In this document: one piece after another, positions 1 to 8,817 of the stretch
Layout of the letters: the number at the start of each line of letters is the position of its first letter
Numbering within the stretch: the stretch's first letter is position 1
From: Lindgomyces ingoldianus
Lineage: Eukaryota; Ascomycota; Dothideomycetes; Pleosporales; Lindgomycetaceae
NCBI RefSeq assembly: GCF_010093535.1
Contig: NW_022985259.1
Span: forward strand, 3,602 to 17,596
Reading direction: 5' to 3'
DNA: 13,995 bases
Translations under genes and position numbers: made by a program
Notes under the pieces: generated by a model
Told to the model about the DNA's origin: nothing
What the model saw: only the letters and a program-made list of their open reading frames with translations
Databases searched by the model: none

Positions 1-252
1 TATTGCGCTACAGGCAGGGACGTTACAGCAAAGTGTCAATGGCTGAATGTAGTAGTACTGCTGGTACGAGCAGCTGCTGTTGGGGATGGCTGGGCAGTTG
101 GGATTATCCGACAGTGCGGATACTGCGGAAAGCTAGGCGGAGACTGGAGAGAGTATGCAGCGTGGTTAGGGAAGCGGCATAGGTATCAGGTATGGGGCGA
201 GTATTTTAGTAATATGTTTGTAGTAGCAATTAAACTTATTAGGTATACTTAG
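1..252 (+). CDS. Partial ORF, C-terminal end of a possible helicase-like repeat protein
   Basis: The first reading frame is open from the left edge to a TAG at 250-252 (83 codons), with no internal stop, in a patch that keeps TGG, CAG and CGA codons that are mutated elsewhere. The visible protein is rich in Trp, Gly and Cys: C-Q-W near residue 12, a C-G-Y-C-G-K segment near 60 residues before the end's midpoint, then A-W-L-G-K-R followed by a hydrophobic V-V-A-I-K-L-I tail. This loosely recalls the C-terminal tails of RecQ-like helicase repeat proteins found in fungal subtelomeres, but that resemblance is from memory and weak. A second frame (3-182) is also open, so frame choice is not certain. 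The gene starts outside the window. The terminal TAG may be the true stop or a mutated CAG. Confidence 0.35.
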   Translation, partial: YCATGRDVTAKCQWLNVVVLLVRAAAVGDGWAVGIIRQCGYCGKLGGDWREYAAWLGKRHRYQVWGEYFSNMFVVAIKLIRYT

Positions 253-283
253 GTGGGAAACAGTACTACTGCCATAGGGTTAA

Positions 284-575
284 GTTGCCCCCTAGGGCGA
301 GAATGTATATATTGTATATGCCATTAAGGCTTACCCCCAGGGGCAAGAAGTCCTAGCCCTGAATCCATTGCCTCTAGCCTCTAGCTTAAAGGCTTGCCCC
401 TAGGGGCAAGAGCCGCCTGCCCTGCATCTATATGCCGCTAGGCTCTAGACTAAAGGCTTGCCCCTAGGGGCAAGATCTTTCTCCACTATGTCCTTGCATG
501 TGGTTTCTGTCTAAAAGGCTTGCCCTAAGAGGGTACAAGCTTCCCGCCCCTAGCATCCTTACCCCTTAGAGTAAG
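284..575. repeat. Spaced palindromic repeat cluster, core CCCCTAGGGG
   Basis: About six copies of an 18-bp palindrome of the form CTTGCCCCTAGGGGCAAG lie at roughly 284-301, 330-347, 393-410, 457-474, 519-539 and 558-575. The copies at 393 and 457 are perfect palindromes; the others are degenerate. The central copies are preceded by TAAAGG and repeat about every 62-64 bp, with unrelated sequence between them. The cluster lies just after the 1-252 ORF and before the first decayed gene. It resembles an array of two-fold symmetric binding sites or short hairpins more than a simple satellite. No function is known to me. A lone copy with the same core occurs at 3222-3244. Confidence 0.85.
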
Positions 576-606
576 AACTAAAGTGGCTTTGCTAAAACAA
601 ATAACT

Positions 607-680
607 GCCTGCGCTTCCTCTCTGCCTTCTCTCTGCCTTCCCTCTTCTTGCCTTCCCTCTTCTTGCCATCTTCTTGTTCG
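607..680. repeat. Pyrimidine-rich tandem tract
   Basis: A C/T-rich tract made of imperfect repeats of CTCTCTGCCTTC and CCTCTTCTTGCCTTC. It sits between the palindrome cluster and the first decayed ORF. Pyrimidine tracts are common just upstream of fungal transcription starts, so this could be a remnant promoter of the gene beginning near 733; that is inference. Confidence 0.6.
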
Positions 681-682
681 CA

Positions 683-698
683 TTTAACACTAGACCTA
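683..698 (+). repeat. 16-bp direct repeat, copy 1
   Basis: TTTAACACTAGACCTA occurs here and again at 1933-1948. Both can be read as Leu-Thr-Leu-Asp-Leu, in different frames. A match this long over 1.25 kb is unlikely by chance even in biased sequence. It may mark a duplicated segment. Confidence 0.6.
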
Positions 699-732
699 TT
701 ACAAAATAAAACGCTAAAACCTATTAACCTCT

Positions 733-3150
733 AGTAAGGGAAGGAAGAAGCAGTGTTGTTAAGAGCTTAAGTCTAAAGCTGTAGCCCTTAAGAAGATAGA
801 GTTAGTTTATAAGCTAGTAAAACTATATTAACTAGTAACAGCAAAATTCCTAATTAATGCACTCACCCTAGAATAAACTGTTAGTAGAAACTAATCTATT
901 AATAAGGCGCATAAGTAGTAGCTTTGTAAGATATTTAGTAAACAAAGCGTTCTTTAAAGGGACCTAGGTTATTAACTTAGAATAGCGTGCACTAAAGAGC
1001 AGGTAAAGAAGATGCTAGATTATCTTAGCTAGAAGCAGGCGCAGGATAGACAGGTTGCTGCTGCAAGAGAGAATATGTAAGAAAAGAAGTTTAAGTAGCC
1101 TTTATTTAAAAATTAGAATATAGTAGTAGAAGAGAAGGCTAAACTTATAGTAGGCAATTATAGAGTAAAGGCTCTAAAGAAGCGCCTATAGCTTTTAGGT
1201 TGCAGTAAGAAAGAGTAATAGTAGATTTGCAACATTTATAATAAAGGTTAAAACCTGCCCCCTTTAAGATAAGCAAACTAATGCAAGCTAATATAAAATA
1301 AGACGCACTACTACTGCATCTACGCACTAAGCTTTAGGCTAACTAAGAAGATTTAATTCTGCCTAATAACTATAGCTAGATATAGATAGAGTTAGTAACT
1401 TTATTATCTTTAAATAATACACTTTTCTAGGGCCTAAAGACAAAGGTAGAGCAGCAAATGCTAGAACACCTTAGGCTAAGTAGTTAAGTTAAATTTCTAG
1501 TAAAGTAACTAGGCACTTTATAGAGGAATTAGAATTAGAAGTAAATAATTATAAAATAGTGCAAATTCTTGCTTAGCTAGGCAACATTTAACATTTCTAC
1601 ATTTAAATAGATAGCAAGCTGTAGGATTAATAATGTAAGTAGATACTACTAAGAGTAACTAGAATTACACTAAGAGTAAAACAGTTCTAGTTTACTATGT
1701 TCTACTCTATAATTAACTTAATATCTTAAATATGTAGTAAATTTAGCATTAATGTCTAGTCTAGTAACTAGATTTAGTTAGCAAGTCTTCTATAAGTATA
1801 AAAGCCTATAGATGTTTAACAACTATTCTACTCTAACTTAGATAACTAAAAAGATGTTACTTTTTACTAGCAGTAAAACCTTTTCTTAACAGCTAGTAAT
1901 AATGTATATAATAGTCTATATTAATTTATGCTTTTAACACTAGACCTAGGTTTTGCAGATGTCCACTCCCTCCTTAAGACTATAAAGTAGGAGGGGAAGG
2001 TAATAAGCATTATTATGTTCTATGTTTGTTAATAGCTAAATTATAATTCTGTAAGAGTTAGTAAGCGTAACAACAATAAACCTCTCCTACACAAGAATCT
2101 CCTGCCAGCTTTGCAGAAGAAGTGCAGTAATAATACAGAGAAGCAGTCTATAAAACTCTAAAAGTGTTTTTTAGGGTATGTTAGAAACAAAATAAGTAAT
2201 TTTACTAGCCTAGAAATAAAGCATTACCTACACAAGTACTTAGATAATGCTAGGGATGCTTATACTAAACAGTTTAAGCATTAGGCATAGAGAGACATGC
2301 TAATTCTTGTTATTAAGTTAGCTAGCCTGCATCTACAGTATAAATGCCTAGTGCAGTTTAACACTAAAGATCTTAGGAAGATAAGCTTAAAACCTGCATC
2401 TATAATTACTTAGGCTGTTTATAAATTAATATTTTATATTTTAAAAGTAGCGTAAAACTTAGCGCTAAAAGAGAAAAGTGCAGTAGACAAATTATGCAAG
2501 ATAATAAAGCTAGTAATTGCTAAGTAGGCTGTAAAGCAATGCGCAGAAGTGTTAGAGGGTTATAGTAAAGAATAGCAGCTATTAATAGTTTAACTAATAG
2601 AGGCAGAATGTGCAAAGTATAATGCGCTGCTAGAGAAATTGTGTTCTTTAAGCCCTTTCTTCTTTAGCCTATTATCTAACTGTTAGTTAGTTGCTCTTAG
2701 CAAGGCCTATAGTAAAAATAAGGTGGCTGTTTGCGATAGCAGATTAGGCACGCATAAGCCACATAGAGAGCATTCCACAACCTAAAGTAGCAGAGATAGG
2801 GTGACTGCTAGCGCTTATAGGACAGGTGATTCTCAGCCTCTGTCAGCGCAAGATCTAGGTGCGCTAGCACTAGACAAAGTGCAAACCCTCCTAAGGCTGC
2901 GCGGTAGTAGAAAAAAGATGCAGCTGCTGCTAGTAGAAAGTCCTAATAGCAGGGCAAGCGCCTAAAAGCTAGATAGCAAAAGAAGGTTAGAAAATTGTCT
3001 ATTAAACTAGCATTAGAGCTGTGACCATTCTAAAGTACAGCAGCACATAGCAAGAGGATTAGGGCATTAGAGGCGACGTGTGGCTGCTAAAGCTGGAAAA
3101 TGCCTTACAGGGGTAGAACACAATGTTATCAGGCGTTGCACGTAAGTTAG
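733..3150 (+). pseudogene. Decayed long ORF, family not recognised
   Basis: Read with TAG/TAA as former Gln or Trp codons, a protein-like frame runs from about 733 to 1262 in frame 1. It continues in frame 2 to about 3150 (roughly 800 codons in total), so at least one frameshift or lost intron lies near 1262-1290. The first part is charged and helix-like, with K-A-V-A-L-K-K-I-E-L-V-Y-K near the start and V-K-A-L-K-K-R-L-Q-L-L near 1160-1200. The second part holds acidic E-E-L-E-L-E-V around 1523-1540 and a long helical stretch around 2380-2690. The end (2720-3150) is Ser/Arg/Gln-rich, less mutated, and may be a disordered basic tail. No catalytic motif was seen. It is preceded by the palindrome cluster and pyrimidine tract and followed by a lone palindrome. 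It could be a transposon-borne gene or an N-terminal half of the next relic. Confidence 0.5.
1933..1948 (+). repeat. 16-bp direct repeat, copy 2
   Basis: Second copy of TTTAACACTAGACCTA, inside the first decayed ORF, where it encodes Leu-Thr-Leu-Asp-Leu in the main frame. The flanks beyond it do not obviously match copy 1. Confidence 0.6.
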
Positions 3151-3221
3151 GATGCGCTTAGTGCCTGCACATGTAACTGTCTTAAGCTATTTAGGCTGTT
3201 GTTACACATTTCTTTTATTTA

Positions 3222-3244
3222 GTAGCCTAACCCCTAGGGGCTAC
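3222..3244. repeat. Lone CCCCTAGGGG palindrome
   Basis: The imperfect palindrome GTAGCC-TAA-CCCCTAGGGGCTAC shares its ten-base core with the 284-575 cluster. It lies in the short gap between two decayed ORFs and ends 8 bases before the ATG at 3252, which suggests a promoter-proximal or boundary role; that role is inferred. Confidence 0.65.
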
Positions 3245-3251
3245 AGAGAGT

Positions 3252-5823
3252 ATGTTAAATTTGCAACATGTTATAAGTAAATATATATATTTTTATCTAA
3301 AAAGAGAGGCTTAAGGTTTTAACATCTTACTACTATTAGGGTTTACACCTAGTAAGAGTTTACTAAGAGTAGAGTTAGACATTTATAGAGAGGTTAACTA
3401 TTAGGCTCTCTATACTAATAGCCTTAGCCAGCTTTAGACTAAATTAGAGCAGAAGTATGCACTTAACAACATTAATACTATTTTATACACTCTAGCAGTA
3501 GACATTAACTGTCTAAATGCACACTTTTCTAACCTAGATAATAAACTTGCACGCTACTTTCTTGCTAATTATAACATAGTCTTAAGGGAGTTTTAATAGC
3601 CGCGCAACTTTACCTTCCACCTATTAGCATTCTACCTAGCATACAGAAATTTCTTATCTCTGCAGCTACTAGCATTTCTAATAGATAACCTTCTTGCTGT
3701 TATGCAAGACAATATAAGCTACTAGAATAATAGCGCTAGCGTGCTTAATTATAGGTATTTTTAAGGATACTTTAACATTAAGCGTAGCATCTGTTACAGG
3801 CTAGACAACCTTCTTGCAACTAAAGGAATAGCAACAGCTGCTCTAGCACTTCTAGAGTCAGAAGCTAATGCCTCTAACTGCGTAGCTGCAAAGCGGCAAC
3901 AGCTGTTGCGGCGTCTACAGGGCCAGCTTACCCCAGAGGATCCCGATTCGTCCAAGCCCTTCGCTCGAGAGCAGCAGCGCATCGAAACTGCGGTTGCAGA
4001 GGAGGAGTTTGCCTTTTAAATAAAGCAGGTGCTTTCTATGTAGGTCTCTTGCCTAGTTAATAAGCACTACAGCTTTATAACAGTTCTTAATCTAATCTTC
4101 TAGTTAATGCGTTTCTACCTTAAAGAAGCTTAGCAGTATACGCACTTGCTATAGTCTTTCTAGCTATCTATCTTTTTTAAGGTGCTTAGATTCTTTGCTA
4201 GGATTTTTAGGCTTACAATTAATAACTTGCGCAGAAGGTTTAAAGCTACTAGATCTACAGGGTTAGGCGTTGCTTTAGCTAAAAGTGTAGCTGCACTTAA
4301 TTAGCTAGGAAGCTACTGCTTTACTAGGTTTCTTAGGTTATTAATAGGTTTAGTGCTTAAACCTCTAGGTACTATAGATAGAATAGAGCGCGGGGCATAG
4401 CCATACATCAATCCCTGAATGCTAGATCTCTAGGGCGGTGGCACGCTTAGTCTTGCACAGTAGCTGCGGGGTAAAAATAGCTAACTATTGCTAATGCATG
4501 TAGCGTCTATTGCATTCTACTATAGGCTAGAGGTAGCAGTAAGCTGTTACAGCAATGTGTAGTTCTAAAAGCTAGGCGGCATATAGGCAAAAGGGCTAAG
4601 TAGTGTAGCTAAGTTTCTAGAGAAGATGTTCTAGGAATTATAGGTGCTATAGATAATTGCGTTTGTTACCTATAAGTTTAGTTATATATTAAATAAAGGC
4701 AGTTAAAGCTAGAGAAGCAGTAGGACGCAAGAGAGCAAAGAGCACTAGTAGGAGCTTGTATAGCAATAGTCCTAATCTAGGAAACTATTCTTATAGATGT
4801 AGGTTTATTACCCTACTTAGATGTTTTAGGGGTTTTTTAGCACTAACGTCTAGGTTAAATAGAGAGTATAAACTAGTTTTTTTACTTTTTGTCTTTAAAG
4901 ATGCTGCTCTGCCTACTTTTATATTAACTAAGACATAATAAGACTTTGCTAAGAAGCTATATAACAGTAGTATGTAATCTAATAAGTTAGTAAATAAATC
5001 CTTTACATCTTAAAATGCAACATAGTTCTTAGTTCTCTGCGCAGCTGCCTAATACACAGCTACAAGCTTAATAAGTAGGAAGCTCTAGATTAGTGCACTA
5101 TGCGTTGCAATAATTTCTAGTAAGGTTAAATGCATGCTAGGGTTATATTAATTAAGGCTTAGCTATTAGAGAGTTATTAGGCTAACTAGATTAGCGCCTC
5201 TAGCAACAGCACTTACAGCAAGACTAGGCAGCCTTAAACAGGTATCTAGGGAGGCAGAACACAAGGCTAAACATCTACTAAATAAGAAGACAGTAATTAA
5301 CTTTAGCTATTTTATTCTTTTTGCTATAATACTACTACTAGTTAAGGAAGGTTTTTAGCTTCTAAAGAAGAATTTTAAGAGGGGAGACTAAAAAGTGCTA
5401 GAGCATTATTAAGTTGCTTACTAATGCTTAGTAGAGTGCCTTAGTAATCCTCTCTGCAATGTAATGCTAATAATAGTGTTAACACTAGCTTTATTATTAG
5501 TTACCTTAGCAGTAGCGCCTAAGACGCAGCATTTTAATGCAGGGCTAAAGAAAGATGCTGCAATGTTTGTATTAAATTTAGTAACAAAAATGCTTTAGTT
5601 TCTTATACTAAAAAAGTTCCTATAGAAGGTAGATAATAGGCTTGTGCTTTAGGTGCTAGAGATAACAAAGAAAATTAGTAAGACAATTTATAATTACCTG
5701 TAAGCTATTATTTATATACTAACTATAAGATATAGAGCATAAAGGGGTAAGCAACTGCATGCTGCAAGAGCTAGGGTGGGTAGTAGTAGAGTGTGGAAAC
5801 TAAGATAGTCTATAAAATAGTGA
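3252..5823 (+). pseudogene. Decayed long ORF with an unmutated GC-rich patch, family not recognised
   Basis: Starting at the ATG at 3252, frame 3 is protein-like to about 4740 when TAG/TAA are read as former Gln/Trp. Frame 1 then continues to 5823, where the first TGA in that frame occurs (about 850 codons in all). A frameshift lies near 4700-4755. Visible stretches include G-F-T-P-S-K-S-L-L-R near 3345, L-A-R-Y-F-L-A-N-Y near 3550, and a stop-free charged segment rich in Gln, Arg and Glu at 3886-4018. In the second half there is L-C-A-A-A-Q-Y-T-A near 5030-5055 and S-K-V-K-C-M-L-G-L near 5116-5142, then hydrophobic helices at 5300-5510 and a basic tail. One in-frame TGA at 4414 may be mutated TGG or CGA. 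No polymerase, integrase or helicase motif was found. It may be a coding part of the same element as the upstream relic. Confidence 0.5.
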
Positions 5824-6084
5824 ATTATCTCTCTATAGTATAAAAAACTTACTGCAGATGTGTAATAAGTTAATGTCTTTTTAGAAAACTCTAGTAGGGT
5901 TAATTAAAATAATATTTTATAGTTATAATAGCATATAGGTTAAGCGTTGCTTAGGTATTATTAGAAAGAGATAATAGTAAGATTTATAAAATAATTAGTG
6001 TAGCTATAGTGTAAACCTATAGGCAAGAGATAGCTAAAGGGAAAAGAAGAAAGAGGGGGAGAGAAAGGGAGTAGAAGGAAAAGA
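5824..6084. other. AT-rich gap plus purine-rich run
   Basis: No supported gene. The last 70 bases (about 6010-6084) are a G/A-rich run that forms the outer part of the left arm of the palindrome beginning at 6085. Confidence 0.5.
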
Positions 6085-6135
6085 AGAGAGGGGTTTTAGT
6101 ATAAGTACTAGTATGTATTGCTAAACCCCCTCTCT
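6085..6135. repeat. GTACTAGTAC-centred palindrome, copy A
   Basis: The left arm AGAGAGGGGTTTTAG (6085-6099) pairs with the right arm CTAAACCCCCTCTCT (6121-6135), 14 of 15 positions. The centre reads AGTACTAGTAT. This is the first of six related palindromes in the right half of the window, and it follows the end of the 3252-5823 relic. Confidence 0.85.
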
Positions 6136-6386
6136 TTGTCCACTCCTTAACATGTATATATGTAGTAGCACACGTGATAAGTAAATTCACTGTAATAAAG
6201 CATACATTATAATGTAAAATGCGCTAAACCCTATATAAAATACTCTTTTAAAATTAATGTAAAATAATTATTACATTTTTAGCTAAGAGGTTTATTTATT
6301 ATCTTAACATGTAGCTAAACAGCTTAGCGTAGGTCTAGCTAACATGTAGGATAAGGAGATAGCTAGGGGGTAGAGAAGGGGTTTTA
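6121..6386. mobile_element. Candidate 266-bp MITE-like element
   Basis: The sequence at 6121-6155, read as reverse complement, matches 6342-6386 imperfectly. Both contain ACATGT, then TAAGGAG, then a G-rich run ending in TTTAG. The two form inverted repeats of about 35-45 bp with outer ends CTAAA and TTTAG. The interior is AT-rich and non-coding, with a perfect 12-bp palindrome ACATTATAATGT (6204-6215), a hairpin AATGTAA/TTACATT (6256-6277) and a TATA-like CTATATAAAATA (6231-6242). A third copy of the ACATGT region lies near 6304. Length and terminal inverted repeats fit a non-autonomous DNA transposon. No clear target duplication was found. Confidence 0.45.
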
Positions 6387-6400
6387 GTATAGGTACCTAC
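6372..6400. repeat. Half copy of the palindrome, copy B
   Basis: The left arm AGAGAAGGGGTTTTAGTATA is intact and is followed by a GGTACC centre, but the right arm is missing. This looks like a truncated or broken copy, or the right terminus of the MITE-like element. Confidence 0.7.
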
Positions 6401-6948
6401 TTGCCACTGCTAATGCACTAACTACATATAGGCTTAGCACACGCGCTAGCTATAAACAACTATTTGCAACTTTATAAGCTTTTTTTACCTCTATAATCTA
6501 CTACTCTCTGCTCTAGTAGCAGAAGCAGCAGCAGTAACAACAGCAACAACAATAATAACAACAACAAGGACAGGTGCAATTTTAGCAAATTTAAATAATT
6601 TTAACTAAAAAAGTAATTATAAGTTATTTGTAAGCTAGCGCTAACTAGCGCAGTGTACTAAAGTTCTAATTAGCTAATTCTAGCAAGTGTAGTGTTTTTT
6701 TTAAGTCCCTTTAAGGCGGTACCTATCCTAAAAGCCCCCCCCTCCCTCCTCTTGTCTCTATATCCTCCACCCCTATTTGCTACCTACTGCAGTAGAAATA
6801 ACCTATTGCACTCTAACAAACCTGCCTAGGAACTAGTTAAAAACAGCTAAGTCTAATATTAGAGCTAGGCTCTTAAGATTTAGTAAGTGTTTTCTATATT
6901 TACTAGACTTTTTATTGCAGTATCCTTAGGCTAGAGCTAATAAAGGGG
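6401..6948. other. Gene-poor stretch with Ser/Asn-type microsatellite
   Basis: No supported gene. At about 6516-6570 lies an AGC/AAC trinucleotide run that in one frame reads Ser and Asn repeats for about 20 codons before a TAA. Near 6634-6651 is an imperfect GCTAGCGC / CTAGCGC inverted repeat. Around 6736-6775 is a short C/T-rich tract with a run of C. The rest is TAG/CTA-rich mutated sequence. Confidence 0.5.
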
Positions 6949-7003
6949 AAAGAAGAGGTTTAGCTTTATGTACTAGTACTTAAGGCTAAACTTTCTTTCT
7001 TTT
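6949..7003. repeat. GTACTAGTAC-centred palindrome, copy C
   Basis: The left arm AAAGAAGAGGTTTAGC (6949-6964) and right arm GGCTAAACTTTCTTTC (6984-6999) flank a perfect GTACTAGTAC at 6970-6979. The right flank continues into GTACTTATCTTTATTCT (7006-7022), which is repeated exactly beside copy E at 9748-9764. Confidence 0.85.
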
Positions 7004-7104
7004 TAGTACTTATCTTTATTCTCTTTTTTAATTAGTGCTTATACTTAACTTTTTACTTTAGTACATATCTTATATATTTTATAACATTATTAAGTTTCTT
7101 AGTA

Positions 7105-8764
7105 AACTTATACTTATTTAGGTTTAGGCTTAGCTAACATTATAATAAGGTTATAAATCTAGGTGCATCTTCTAGCTATTATTAAGTAGAGCTTAGAGAG
7201 TAGTGTAGTTAGCTTTAAACCTGCAGCCTTTTGCTATATTTAGACACTAATTCTATATCCTAGTTAGCTTCTTTAATTTGCTATTTCTCTAAGGTTTAAG
7301 ATTACTATAGGGTTAAACTAGATCTTACTATAGACGCATTTTTTAAGAATAAATAGCTAGAGAAGTAAGCTTAGGCTAAAGCTATTAAAAAGTTTATTAC
7401 TAATAAGCTTACTAAATTAGACTAAAACTTAAAAAATATTAAAGTAGTTAAGTAGAACACTAAGACTAGTAAAATTATTTTATATGCAGCTATATAAAGT
7501 ATTATATAGTTAGCTTTGTATTTTAATGCAACCTAGGGCAAGCTTTTAGATGTAATTAAAAGCAATTATAAATTTTATAAGGCAACTAGTTAACTTTAGC
7601 GCGCTTATTTTTTTTACTTAAGCAACACTAAAGAACTTAACCTGTAGATAGTTTTTAACACTATTATAGATAACTAACACTAAAGGACTTATTATTTTAA
7701 AGGTACGCTAATAAAGTTCTATAATTTTAAAATGCTATTAAAAGTTAAGATGTATACTTTTATGCTAAGAGTAGTTATGTTTAACCTTTTTAAATAAGCT
7801 AATAGGCCTTTTTATAGTTATAGTATTCTTAAGACTTTTATCTCTAACTAGGCATAGAATTTTATTAAGTGTTTTAAGTAGCTTAGTAGCTAGGCTAAGA
7901 AACAAGCAGCTAACTCTAAGCTTTATAGTAGTAATTATGTTACTGTAGATACTATTACAGCTAATGCCTTAAATCCTAAGATCTTGCGTGTAGGAACTTT
8001 AGAGGCTTATGCTAGACTAACCTAGTTAAGGAGGAGTAGCTGCGCTAAGGCTGTAAAACAGATTAAGGCGCTTAGCAGTAAACAGGTCCCTAAGGAATAC
8101 GCTGTCTACCCTACTAAGCTAGAAGAAGTACTTAATGTATTTAAGCCTAGTCTAGGTTCTAATTCTAATTTACATTTACATTTAGATTTAGATTTAAAAT
8201 TAGATTTAGATTTAGATTTAAATTTAGATTTAGATTTAGATTTAAATTTAGATTTAGATTTAGATTTAGATTTAGATTTAAATTTAAATTTAAATTCTAA
8301 TTCTAGCACTGCATTAGATAGATTAAGGGAGGACAAAGAGAAGGCACCCGCGCGCAATATCCTAGGCGGCAGAGACGGCAGTAGCAGGGTGGCGCGTCTA
8401 ACTTTCTAGAAAGGACATAACTATAGTTAGGGTAGAGACTACATAAGGAAGAAAAGGAAGGCTGCTTTAGTAATGCTATTATCCTTCTACTACCTAAATG
8501 TAAATAAGAATAAGAAAAACCTAAAGTAGATGTAGTTTAAAAATAATAAAGTATATAAAAGAGTTTATATCTAGAACCTACTTAACTATAAGGAAGTAGA
8601 CTAGATAGATAACTACTGCCTTAACCTAAGGTTTAATTCTAGTAACGTAATAAAAAATAAGACCCTAGAACACAAGCTTACCCTGCACGCTAGCAGCAAT
8701 GTTAAAAGAGAGATAGAAAAGCCTAGCTAATTAATAAATAAGCTACTTAAGTTAGATTATGCTT
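7105..8764 (+). pseudogene. Decayed ORF with Asp-Leu repeat, family not recognised
   Basis: Frame 1 stays protein-like over about 550 codons without a detectable frameshift, interrupted only by TAG/TAA; no TGA occurs. The start is unclear. Visible pieces include L-D-T-N near 7240, V-[stop]-D-Y-Y-R-V near 7296-7314, a Lys/Asn-rich helical region to 7600, Y-A-V-Y-P-T-K-L-E-E-V near 8098-8130, and an Asp-Leu/Asn-Leu repeat (8167-8296) coded by GATTTA units. The stretch after it is less mutated and Arg/Gly-rich (8325-8400), then Lys-rich. It lies exactly between palindrome copies C and D. Function unknown; no conserved domain recognised. It might be an accessory gene of the SNF2-carrying element or the N-terminal part of a larger gene. 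Confidence 0.5.
8167..8296 (+). repeat. GATTTA hexanucleotide repeat
   Basis: About 20 units of GATTTA, varying to AATTTA, run here without an interruption in frame. They encode alternating Asp/Asn and Leu in the frame of the surrounding decayed ORF. The reverse strand reads as Lys-Phe/Lys-Ser repeats, which is only a shadow. Confidence 0.85.
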
Positions 8765-8812
8765 AAAAAGGGGTTTTGCTATACATACTAGTACCTAACC
8801 TAAAAACCCCCC
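8765..8812. repeat. GTACTAGTAC-type palindrome, copy D
   Basis: The left arm AAAAAGGGGTTTTGCTATA and right arm CCTAAAAACCCCCC flank ATACTAGTAC (8785-8794). It lies between two decayed ORFs that share frame 1, so it may be inserted in, or separate, what was one gene. Confidence 0.8.
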
Positions 8813-8817
8813 TAACA

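Noticed and set aside
284..575. CRISPR array
   Set aside because: Few and degenerate palindromic units with irregular spacing, in a eukaryotic RIP context and without cas genes.
3794..3982. 62-codon reverse-strand ORF in the GC-rich patch
   Set aside because: The plus strand here continues a much longer frame with charged, helix-like content.
3252..5823. Reverse transcriptase or integrase of a retrotransposon
   Set aside because: No YxDD, DDE or zinc-knuckle pattern and no long terminal repeats found.
8106..8357. Reverse-strand Lys-Phe/Lys-Ser repeat ORF
   Set aside because: Shadow of the GATTTA repeat, whose other strand lies in a long protein-like frame.
7105..8764. Tc1/mariner-Fot1 transposase between inverted termini
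   Set aside because: Length between palindromes C and D fits, but no DDE/DDD motif or HTH was recognisable in the frame.
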